Source: Pusillimonas noertemannii (GTDB lineage Bacteria > Pseudomonadota > Gammaproteobacteria > Burkholderiales > Burkholderiaceae_B). Taken from it: 64,000 bases of DNA. Positions within the stretch are counted from its first letter, which is position 1; every line of letters starts with the position of its first letter. The stretch is from NCBI RefSeq assembly GCF_003096595.1, contig NZ_QEKO01000003.1:372001-436000 (forward strand). The letters run 5' to 3'. Shown here piece by piece: positions 35,856 to 44,000 of the stretch. A program made the position numbers and the translations under genes. The notes under the pieces are model-generated. The model ran no database searches and was not told the origin of the DNA. It saw only the letters and a program-made list of their open reading frames with translations.

Positions 35856-36325
35856 TAAACGACGCCGCCCCATTCCAAGGCATTCAGGATTCGGCGCACC
35901 TGGCGGGCGCCGATCGACGTCTCGCAGTGCATGACGGGCGCGTTTCCATTCAGAGCCGGGTTAGGCGTTGCCATCCATTCCGAGGCTGCAGCGGCATCTT
36001 CGAAGACCTCTTCGGCCATTAAGGCGATGGCGGCGATCCGGTCCAGCCGCTCCGAGGCGACCGCGTCCAGCGGCTTGGCATCTTTGCGCCGCCGCTCGAA
36101 TGTGGCCACAGACAGGTTCAACAGCGTCCCGATGTTTTGCGAGGTCAGCCGGAACGTCTGCTTGGCCGCATTGGCCATCTCGAAGTTAAAGCCTGCCTTG
36201 ATGCTTTGGATGCGGTCTGACTCGCTCATCGTCCCCAGCTTGTGCGCCATCTTCCAAAAGGCGTGGGCAGGCGGTCGGCCGGGCTGCTTGGGTGATGACC
36301 TGCTTTGGTCGGAGAGGGTGGACAT
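35855..36325 (-). CDS. Xre/MbcA/ParS-type antitoxin (DUF2384) of the RES pair
   Basis: This is a 156-residue antitoxin. The N-terminal half carries a helix-turn-helix (LTSQNIGTLLNLSVATFERRRKDAKPLDAVASERLDRI). The C-terminal half has the DUF2384 toxin-binding region (ASEWMATPNPALNGNAPVMHCETSIGARQVRRILNALEWG). It lies immediately upstream of the toxin and presumably represses the pair. The upstream gap contains an AT-rich promoter and the palindrome TCAATTGA at 36344-36351. Confidence 0.87.
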   Translation of the reverse strand: MSTLSDQSRSSPKQPGRPPAHAFWKMAHKLGTMSESDRIQSIKAGFNFEMANAAKQTFRLTSQNIGTLLNLSVATFERRRKDAKPLDAVASERLDRIAAIALMAEEVFEDAAAASEWMATPNPALNGNAPVMHCETSIGARQVRRILNALEWGGVV

Positions 36326-36443
36326 AATGGCCTCGTTGAATCGTCAATTGATGGTTTTTATTTTATCAAAAGACGAATATAGTGGCAATGTATCGAAGAA
36401 GGGGTGTCCGCCTCATACTGACCCTTTCACTGAAGGAGCCTTC

Positions 36444-37115
36444 ATGAAAAACAGACGGCTGGAGCGGTTTCGCCGCATGGCGCAGCAATATCATCGGAAC
36501 AAGCGTGGCGACCAATTCGACGATGGGGTCCTTGTGCGTCATGTCTACGATGGAATCGATCCGGACGCCTTGTCATGGTGGGACGATCTGGCCTTCATCC
36601 AGGGCGATCGGCGCGTGAATGTGGCTTGGCAACATCCACGTCATGTCTTTCAAGAGTCTATCGTTGCCGCCGCGCTCGAGGCGACCGAACCTTTTCGTAA
36701 AGAAGAAGAGGGAGGCCTTTTTGGGAGCTCAAGCAAGATATACAAAAAAGTGGGGCGCAGCCGCAAGAAGGTTCGCTACTACACCCATGAGCCTTCACCC
36801 GATAGGCAAGTCTGGCTTGAAGCGGTCAGGCGCGAAGAGGCACGCTTGAGCCAGGAAGCCGAGTTTGCGGTGCAGCCTTCGATCAAGGTCGAATGGTTGA
36901 ATTGGTGCCGGTTTGTGAGCATCGTGGCACCCGTCGAAGTGCGTAATGTGCCAGAACTGAAGAAGCTGGCCGCTCTGGTTCGCCTTCTTCTCAAGGGGGA
37001 AACCACATTGAAGCATGAGTTCCCAGGTTACTGTTACGGGCGAAAGCAATGGAAGGATGAAGGCCTGGCGGATCAGGCCGTAAGAACTGTCTCGCATCGC
37101 GTCTTGATGAATTGA
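36444..37115 (+). CDS. Hypothetical protein, unrecognised
   Basis: This is a 223-residue protein I do not recognise. AAGGAG lies five bases before the ATG at 36444, so it is a real gene; the frame is open upstream but runs antisense through the antitoxin. It is rich in Arg, Lys, Glu and Trp, starts with a basic helix (MKNRRLERFRRMAQQYHRNKRG) and has no membrane segment or signal peptide. A conserved-looking aromatic cluster (VEWLNWCRFVSIVAP) sits near residues 150-165. It lies between two toxin-antitoxin pairs in the accessory stretch. A nucleic-acid-binding role is only a guess from charge. Confidence 0.7.
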   Translation: MKNRRLERFRRMAQQYHRNKRGDQFDDGVLVRHVYDGIDPDALSWWDDLAFIQGDRRVNVAWQHPRHVFQESIVAAALEATEPFRKEEEGGLFGSSSKIYKKVGRSRKKVRYYTHEPSPDRQVWLEAVRREEARLSQEAEFAVQPSIKVEWLNWCRFVSIVAPVEVRNVPELKKLAALVRLLLKGETTLKHEFPGYCYGRKQWKDEGLADQAVRTVSHRVLMN

Positions 37116-37278
37116 TCCGGTATCCGGCGGTGTTGCTGGTGAACGCCATGTCGCCGCATGCTCTGTGTCATCGTCATTGCCTGAGCATGCCGTAGCCGGC
37201 CTGTAGCGTCGCCCGGGTACCGATGCGTTGGAGCAATCAATAATCAGGAACAGCGATAGTGGCTCAGATCCTTGTCAT

Positions 37279-37309
37279 TTGATATCAATAAATATAAAAC
37301 GATATCAAT
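37279..37309 (+). promoter_or_regulatory. Candidate FitA operator: repeated GATATCAAT
   Basis: GATATCAAT occurs at 37281-37289 and 37301-37309, 20 bp apart. The first copy lies in the palindrome TTGATATCAA (37279-37288). This is about 27-57 bases before the antitoxin start, where FitAB/VapBC pairs autoregulate through ribbon-helix-helix binding. Confidence 0.5.
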
Positions 37310-37335
37310 GAGATCTGATTGATAAGGAGGCTGTC

Positions 37336-37593
37336 ATGGCGAACGTCACCGTCAGAAATCTACCGGATGAGGTGCATCGCGCGCTGCGTGTGCGGGCAGC
37401 CCATCATGGCCGCAGCACCGAGGCCGAAATCCGAGACATTCTGGAAAACGCAGTCCGCCCACCCCAGCGCGTCAGACTCGGTTCGCTGCTTGCGTCCATA
37501 GCCCGCGAGGCAGGCGGGTTGAGCGAGGCCGAGGCTGAGCGCCTTAACCAACTGCGTGACAAGACGCCCGCCGAGCCGCTGAGGTTCGAATGA
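37336..37593 (+). CDS. FitA-like ribbon-helix-helix antitoxin
   Basis: This is an 85-residue antitoxin. The N-terminal ribbon-helix-helix (MANVTVRNLPDEVHRALRVRAAHHGRSTEAEIRDILENAV) is the FitA/VapB-type DNA-binding domain, and the C-terminal tail would block the PIN toxin. AAGGAGG lies six bases before the ATG. It overlaps the toxin start by four bases (ATGA). It appears intact while its partner is frameshifted. Confidence 0.9.
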   Translation: MANVTVRNLPDEVHRALRVRAAHHGRSTEAEIRDILENAVRPPQRVRLGSLLASIAREAGGLSEAEAERLNQLRDKTPAEPLRFE

Positions 37594-38014
37594 TCGTTCT
37601 CGATACCAACGTCATTTCCGAGTTGTGGAAGGTCGAGCCGAATCCCAACGTGCTGACGTGGATCGACGCTCAGGCCATTGAAACACTCTATCTGTCCGCT
37701 GCCACCGTGGCCGAGCTGCGCTACGGTCTTGCGACGATGCCCAAGGGCAAGCGCCGCACGATCTACCAAGAGCGCATGGAGAAAGAGGTTTTGCCGGCCT
37801 TTGCGGGCCGTGTGCTGGCCTTCGATCTGGACACGTCCAGGACCTATGCTGACTTGATGGCGCTGGCGAGGACCAAGGCAAAGCTATCGGCCAGGCGGAT
37901 GGCTACATTGCGGCCACGGCCGCTGCACACGGCCTGATCGTTGCGACCCGTGACACAAGTCCCTTTGAAGCCGGAGGACTTGAGGCCATCAATCCGTGGC
38001 TGGAATCGCCATAA
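37590..38014 (+). pseudogene. FitB/VapC-like PIN-domain toxin, frameshifted
   Basis: As it stands, the frame makes only 115 residues and stops at 37937. The N-terminus is a normal PIN domain (MIVLDTNVISELWK, with D5; VAELRYG with E42). Downstream, another frame continues the family's C-terminus GQADGYIAATAAAHGLIVATRD up to a stop at 38014. Adding one base in the A-run at 37880-37882 restores a full-length protein of about 141 residues. The shift removes the C-terminal acidic metal ligands, so the toxin should be inactive unless this is a sequencing error or programmed slippage. Confidence 0.82.
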
Positions 38015-38105
38015 TCGCCAAAGATGCCGACGCGGCTGCCTTGATTCCGATACAAGGTGGGGGGATATTGATCGTATTGTCCAGGACCGTTCCTTAGCTT
38101 CGTAT

Positions 38106-38753
38106 TCAGTTTTCTTGCCTTGCTGTTCTGGCGGGCTTTCTGATCTTGCCTGCGACGGTCGGCAGCACGGACAGGAATATGATGCCCAGCAACACGGCAT
38201 TGAGATTGTCGCCAATGAAGGGAACGTTGCCGAGCAGATAGCCGGCGCCGATCAGGCCGACCACCCATAGCAGGCCGCCAATAATGTTGTATTTCAGGAA
38301 AGTGCGGTATTGCATGCGTCCCAGCGCAGCGCAGAACGGGGCCAGCGTACGCACGATCGGCACAAAGCGGGCCAATACGACCGCCTTGCCCCCATGACGC
38401 TCGAAAAAAGCGTGTGTCCGGGCAATGTGCTCGGGCTTCAAGAAACGCAGTCGGTGCGCATCGACGGTACGTCTGCGTACTGCAGTTCCCAATGCATAGT
38501 TCAAGGCGTCTCCGGCGATCGCCGCAATGACTAGTACAGGAATCAGAATGGGCAGATGCATCACGTGTTGAGCCGCAAGCGTCCCTGCAATGAACAACAG
38601 CGAGTCGCCCGGAAGGAAGGGAGCAACGACGATTCCGGTTTCTATGAAAATAACGGCGAAAAGCACGGCATAGGCCAGAACAGCATGGTTGTCGGCCAAT
38701 ATTTTCAGGTATGTGTCGAGATGAAGAACCCAGTCGATAAGAACGTTGAGCAT
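38106..38753 (-). CDS. DedA-family membrane protein
   Basis: This is a 215-residue inner-membrane protein of the DedA/SNARE-associated family, now regarded as phospholipid or undecaprenyl-phosphate translocases needed for envelope homeostasis. Visible are the re-entrant motif FIETGIVVAPFLPGDSLLF (near residues 36-54) and GGKAVVLARFVPIVRTLAPFCAALG (near 120-144), both family hallmarks, plus terminal hydrophobic helices. It ends with a basic tail. It stands alone on the minus strand. Confidence 0.9.
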   Translation of the reverse strand: MLNVLIDWVLHLDTYLKILADNHAVLAYAVLFAVIFIETGIVVAPFLPGDSLLFIAGTLAAQHVMHLPILIPVLVIAAIAGDALNYALGTAVRRRTVDAHRLRFLKPEHIARTHAFFERHGGKAVVLARFVPIVRTLAPFCAALGRMQYRTFLKYNIIGGLLWVVGLIGAGYLLGNVPFIGDNLNAVLLGIIFLSVLPTVAGKIRKPARTARQEN

Positions 38754-38913
38754 AAGATTGTTTATCAGGAATGATACGAACGGCGTCGCACGAGTCCTCC
38801 GGAGCTGTACTCACGCCGAACGGTGAAAGTTCCCGAACGCTACTTTATCCGGGAGGAGCCGAGCATTTCTCTGGAGTATGTCATAGTCGGCCGCAACATG
38901 GCCGTTGCGACAG

Positions 38914-39672
38914 TCATAGCCTTCCAATCCGCATGTTGATAGGCCAGACGATGGCGCGCTGAATGTTTTCATCACCCCACGCCGATGAAATGTCGTTGGC
39001 AAAGCCAAGAAGCAATTCTTCACGCCCGGCTTCCTTGGCGCTGCGAACCGCTGACCAGGTAAGCAGGTAGCCCAAGAACTGGCTCAGGCGCCAATGGACC
39101 CTGATTTCAAAAGGGGGCGCTGCCAGTTCCTCAAATGGAAAGTCGATGGTTGCATAGCCGGTGTCGACGAGCTTTCGCTCCGCAGGCCAATAGGGACCAA
39201 TCTCATTCCAGTAGAACCTCTGGAATCGTTCGTTCAGGGCGGATTCCAGATTGAGGACGCCGTAGCTGACCAGCGCCAGAACACCGTCTGGCGCGGCGGC
39301 TCGTCTTGCCTCTTGGTAAAAGCTGGGCAGATTGAACCAATGCGCTGCCTGCGCGGCGGTGATCAGGCTTGCGGAACCGTCGGACAGCGGCAATTGTTCG
39401 GCCGGTGCGCATTGATAGGTGATGCGCTTGCCGGGAATGGCATTCGCAATCTGGTCGGCGCTGGGGTCCAGTCCGACCACTGCATCGAAATGGGAAGCCA
39501 GAAGCTGCGTCAGTTGTCCGTTGCCGCATCCGACATCGACCGCCATGCGATTGTCCGGGGCGACCGAAGCGAGAAAAGCGGCGAGTTCTGGCGGATATTC
39601 GGGGCGGAAGCGTGCATACGCTCGGCCGCCTTGCTCGAACCAGTTCCGGATCGGATCAGCGTTGCTTGGCAT
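38914..39672 (-). CDS. Class I SAM-dependent methyltransferase
   Basis: This is a 252-residue cytoplasmic protein with the SAM-binding motif VDVGCGNGQLTQLLA (45-59), an acidic residue at the end of the second strand (VVGLDPSADQ) and AAQAAHWFN, typical of the methyltransferase type 11 / trans-aconitate methyltransferase-like group. The substrate is unknown. It is divergent from the aspartoacylase-like gene across 93 AT-rich bases. Confidence 0.85.
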   Translation of the reverse strand: MPSNADPIRNWFEQGGRAYARFRPEYPPELAAFLASVAPDNRMAVDVGCGNGQLTQLLASHFDAVVGLDPSADQIANAIPGKRITYQCAPAEQLPLSDGSASLITAAQAAHWFNLPSFYQEARRAAAPDGVLALVSYGVLNLESALNERFQRFYWNEIGPYWPAERKLVDTGYATIDFPFEELAAPPFEIRVHWRLSQFLGYLLTWSAVRSAKEAGREELLLGFANDISSAWGDENIQRAIVWPINMRIGRL

Positions 39673-39765
39673 TGGTGTGGCCTTTTGTTACACAAAACTA
39701 TTAGCACTAATGTAAATTGCCCTAATCCACGCTTAACGGCGTTTCCCGTCGACAAAGGACCCATC

Positions 39766-40956
39766 ATGCCGGATAACACCCTTGAACGTATCGATCGACG
39801 CGACTTCATGATCGCCTCCATCGCAACGGTAGGCGCATCGGCGGCTTTTGTTGCCGGCGCCGCCAATGCGAAGGAGACCTCGGCGGCATCCATCGGCCCA
39901 AGCCCGGGAACAGTCTATACCGGTGAAATTCAGGGAAAGAAAATCGTCAGTGCGCTCGACGTGAACGACCTTGAACCAGGCAAGAAGCATCTTTTGTATT
40001 TTCAGGGTGTGCAGACGCCCACTGGACATCATTGGCATGTATCGGTGACTGTCGCCAAGGGCGCGAAGCCGGGCAAGCGCCTTGTGCTGACAAGCGGGGT
40101 CCATGGCGACGAGATGAGTTCGATACATACGGTCCAGACCGTAATGAACCAGCTCGATCCGGCGCAGATGTCGGGCACGGTAATGGCGGTCACCGACGTG
40201 TCCCGCCCGGCCCTCGAAACCATGCAACGGCGGTGGCCGGTTCAGGGCCAAGGCCTCGATCTGATCAACATGAATCGGGAATGGCCCGGAAACGAGAATG
40301 GCCCGACCGCGCCGAGCCGCCATGCCGGCTTGTTGTTCAACCGGCTGCTGCGGCCGAATGCCGACGCCGCGATCGATTTCCACACCGGCACAACCGGATT
40401 CGAACTCAGCGCATTCAACATCGGCGAGATCGACAGGCCCGACGTCAAGGCGATGCTGGATCTCTACCCCGTCGGCCAGATATTCAACATGCCGAAAGCC
40501 GCGTATCCCACGGTCTTGCACAATGCGTTCATCGACGTGGGAGTCCCTGCCTTCACACCAGAGATCGGCGCGGCGCGCATCCTGAACCCCGAGATGATCG
40601 AACGGTTCGTTGAAGGAACGATGAACGTCATCAAGCATCTCGGCATCGTCGCCGGACCGCTGGGCCGCACCGGCAAAGACATGACGGTTTTTATCGGCAA
40701 CAGCGGATTCCCCGTTCTGGCCAGAGCGGGCGGGATCGTCGAAAATCTGGTCAAGCTCGGCGACAAGGTCGAAGCCGGACAGAAGGTGGCCATTCAGCGC
40801 AACAACTTCGGCGAGGTGGTTGCAGAATATACAAGCGAGGTAGCTGGCGAGGTGCTGGGCCTGCGCACCGATGCTCTAGCCGAACCCGGCAACCCCTTGC
40901 TGTTGGTCCTGTTCAACAGAGCCACGCCAGGCAGCGTCGAGTTCGATCCCTATTAA
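39766..40956 (+). CDS. Tat-exported succinylglutamate desuccinylase/aspartoacylase-family zinc hydrolase
   Basis: This 396-residue enzyme has a twin-arginine signal (DRRDFMIASIATVGASAAFVAGAANA, residues 10-35), so it folds before export to the periplasm. The zinc site is H113 and E116 in SGVHGDE with H206 in DFHTG, and the catalytic glutamate is probably E266 in TPEIGAA. NREWPG (170-175) is the substrate-binding arginine region. A C-terminal lipoyl-like beta domain (ARAGGIVENLVKLGDKVEAGQKV) follows. It should cleave an N-acyl amino acid or similar amide. The frame is open upstream, but the Tat signal fixes the start. Confidence 0.86.
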   Translation: MPDNTLERIDRRDFMIASIATVGASAAFVAGAANAKETSAASIGPSPGTVYTGEIQGKKIVSALDVNDLEPGKKHLLYFQGVQTPTGHHWHVSVTVAKGAKPGKRLVLTSGVHGDEMSSIHTVQTVMNQLDPAQMSGTVMAVTDVSRPALETMQRRWPVQGQGLDLINMNREWPGNENGPTAPSRHAGLLFNRLLRPNADAAIDFHTGTTGFELSAFNIGEIDRPDVKAMLDLYPVGQIFNMPKAAYPTVLHNAFIDVGVPAFTPEIGAARILNPEMIERFVEGTMNVIKHLGIVAGPLGRTGKDMTVFIGNSGFPVLARAGGIVENLVKLGDKVEAGQKVAIQRNNFGEVVAEYTSEVAGEVLGLRTDALAEPGNPLLLVLFNRATPGSVEFDPY

Positions 40957-40994
40957 ACCGGCGAGGTTGGGCGATGCCTTGGTTCGCTATCATT

Positions 40995-41025
40995 GCGCAG
41001 GGCTGCCGTATGGCAGGCCCTGCGC
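40995..41025. terminator. Bidirectional terminator-like hairpin between convergent genes
   Basis: GCGCAGGGCTGCC (40995-41007) pairs with GGCAGGCCCTGCGC (41012-41025) in a 13-bp stem with one bulged G and a GTAT loop. It sits between the aspartoacylase-like gene and the autotransporter gene, which converge. No long T-run follows on either strand. Confidence 0.55.
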
Positions 41026-41031
41026 TGGTCT

Positions 41032-44000
41032 TTAGAAAAGGGTGCGCAGCACAGCCCTGGCGGTGTGCGACGAACCCTGGTTCGCCAAAGAACCCGAATA
41101 GCCTATGCCAAACTGGGTGGCGGGCGAAAGCCGCCAGTCGAGGTTGAGGTCAAGCAGGGCGGCGTCTTTGGCCAACGGCGCACCCTGTATGGCATAAGCG
41201 GCTCCTCCTTGGGCAAACGCCAGCGTCGATTCGACGTCGCGCTTGCTGAGGGCATGCTGCCATCCCAGCTTGGCGCTGACGACGACAGGCTTGGCCTGGC
41301 CCAGCACAAAGCTGCCTTTCACGCCCAGAGTCGACCAGGCATAGTTGCGCGAGCGGCGTTCGCCACGCAAGGCCAGGCTGCCCCCGCTCTCGTCGAAGGC
41401 ATCGTTCTTGAGCCACAGCGCGTTCACACCGACAAAAGGCTCGACGACCTGGCCGGCCGCCAAGTGCAAGGGGTAGCCCACTTCGCCAAACAGTGTCGTG
41501 GCCTTGCCACCGTACTTGGCCGAGAGGTGATCCGACAGGCTGCTCACAGCCACATTGCGCGAGGTCTTGAAATCCAGGTCGCTGTAGCCGGCGCCGGCGC
41601 GCAAAGCCAAGGCCCCTACGCGGGCACCGGCATAGATCGACGCTGAAAGCGCCTTGATGTCGGCATTGGAGTTGCGTTCCCGCACGCTGACGTCCGATGT
41701 GGCGTAGCTGGCCGCCACCCCGACGCGCAGGGGGCCCAGGTCGGTATCCACGCCCAAGCTCAAGCCGCCTGCATCGCGCACGCTGACCTTGGCGCTGTTA
41801 TCGTTGCCGCGCAGGTCGGCCAGTGCGCCATTGGCCTGCACCCAAAGCTGGGTGCCTTCGGCATGGACGTCCAGGCGATCCAGGGCGGTGCGCCGCAGTG
41901 TTTCGCTTTGCTGCGCCGCGGCGCTGAGCGTCGACGCGTGCACTTCGCCGGACAAGGCGTCAAAGGCCTGGCGGGCCCCCTCTGCAGTGCTTGTTACCAG
42001 GGCCTGGTACACCGGGCTGCCCACGGCAAAGGCGCTGTTGATCGCTTCGGCCGTCGCGCGCTGATTGGGTGTCTCGGCCATCTGCGAGAAGGCCACGTCA
42101 TTGCGGGTCAAGGCCAGGGTAACTGTATTGGGGGCATATGCCAGGCTGGGGCTCAGGAAGGCAAAGTTGCTGGTGGCGTTCTCGAAGCGCCCCGACACCC
42201 CGCCGCCCGCATCCAGTATCAGGTAGCTGGTATAGGGTTTGTAGTCGCCCGCTTCGGCCAGTACCTGAACCGTGCCGCCGTTCAACAGGGCCCGGCCCGT
42301 AGCCAGGATCTTGTCGCTGTTGCCGGCGGCATCCACCTCGATGGCGTAAACCGATCCGGCATCGAATTGCACGTCGTGGTTCACGCGCAAGGTACCGATG
42401 GAGTTGCCCGGAGCCACAGTGCCGCCCTGGCGCGCAATGATGGAGCCAGCCATGCCGCTGCCGCCCAGGGTAGCCGAATTCTGCACGAAGACGGCGCCCG
42501 GCAGCCGGCCGTTGAGCGTCAGCCGGCCGCCATGGACGTTGACCTGGCCGCTGAAGGTGCTGACGCCCGTCAGATTGAGCGTCGCGGGGCCATTCTTGTT
42601 GAAAGTGCCTGCGCCCGAGAGGCTGCCGCCGAAGCTGCTGTCATTGTTCTGGTTGACCGTCAGGTTTCCCGTTTCCCCCAAAGCCAGTTCGCCGCCGCCG
42701 CCGCTCAGGCCGGCGACCGTCTGGGTCTTGCCGCTGAGATCGAAGACTCCGCCTTCGATCAATAGGTCCGTGCGCGGATCCAATTGCGCCGCCAGGCTGA
42801 TGGCGCCTCCCTGCACGACGGTGGACCCTTGATAATGGTAATCGCCGGATAGCTTCAGCACGCCGTTGCCTCGCTTGACGATGCCTCCGCTACCGGACAG
42901 GGCGCCGGTATAGTCGTAATCGCCGACCTGATCGAAAACCAGCGTGCCATTGTTGACGGCATTGCCCGTCAGGCTGCCGTTGCTTGCATCATTGCCCACC
43001 TGCAGCAGGCCGTCGGCCTCGATCTGTACGGTGCCGCCCAGCGCGCCTGTCAGCAGCACCGTGCCCGCCTGAATGGCGGTGTTGCCGCTGAAGCCGCTGC
43101 TGTCGCCCTGCAAGGTGGTGTTGCCGGCCAGGAACTCGATGCTGCCCGTGCCGGAAATGCCCGGCGCAAAGACATAGTCGCTATTGCTATGGTTGAACAC
43201 CAGCCTGGCGTCGCCCGCCCCCATGGCCACGCCATTGCCTGCTTGAACGCTGCCCGCCGCGGCGGCGGCCTCGCCGGCCTGAGCGCCGATGACGAGTGTG
43301 CCTTGGCTGCCCGCGTCGGCGGCGATCTTCAGCTGATTGGCCACTGACAGGGCTGAGCCTTCTCGCACGATGACTGCGCCTTGGCCTTGATGGCCGATGC
43401 GCATGCCGTTCGTCTCCAGTTGCCCTCCGGCCGTGACTGATAGCAAAGCGTTATCCACATTGAGGTCGGCGGCGCCGAGTTTGCCGGTCAGCCCCAATGC
43501 TCCGCCATGCAGATTGACGGTACCTGTGAAACCGCTGCTGTCGCCTGCCAGTACCGTTGTCCCTGCAAGGACATCCACTGTGCCATGGCCCGAAATGCCG
43601 GGGGCCAGCGTGTAATCGGTAGCCGTGTGGTTGAGTACCAGCTTGCCGGTGCCGTCTCCGAAGACAATGCCTCTGGTCGTGATGATATTGCCCGCGCCTG
43701 TGGCGGCCTGGTCGGCCGCGGCGCCGATGTTGAGGGTGCCTGTCGAGCCCGCGGCGTAGGCGATGCGAACGCCGCCGGCCGCTTCGTCGCGCAAAGTGGC
43801 GCCGTTGGACACGGTGGCCGTTCCCGTGCCGTAATAACCCACCATCGTGTAGTTGTTGGAACGCGCCACGGTGCCGGCGCCATCCAGGGTCAGCGTGCCT
43901 ATTCCCGTGTTGTTAACGCCAAGAATCGTAGTGCTGGCATCGGCCGATCCGCCCTCGCTGAGGGCCAGCGTACCCTCGCCGGAGTAGCCTATCGCCATGT

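Noticed and set aside
35931-36443. N-terminal extension of the hypothetical protein at 36444
   Set aside because: It runs antisense through the antitoxin gene; the AAGGAG-ATG at 36444 is a far better start.
41863-42765. Long plus-strand frames opposite the autotransporter
   Set aside because: They mirror the repetitive Gly/Thr-rich passenger on the minus strand and have no ribosome site or motif.
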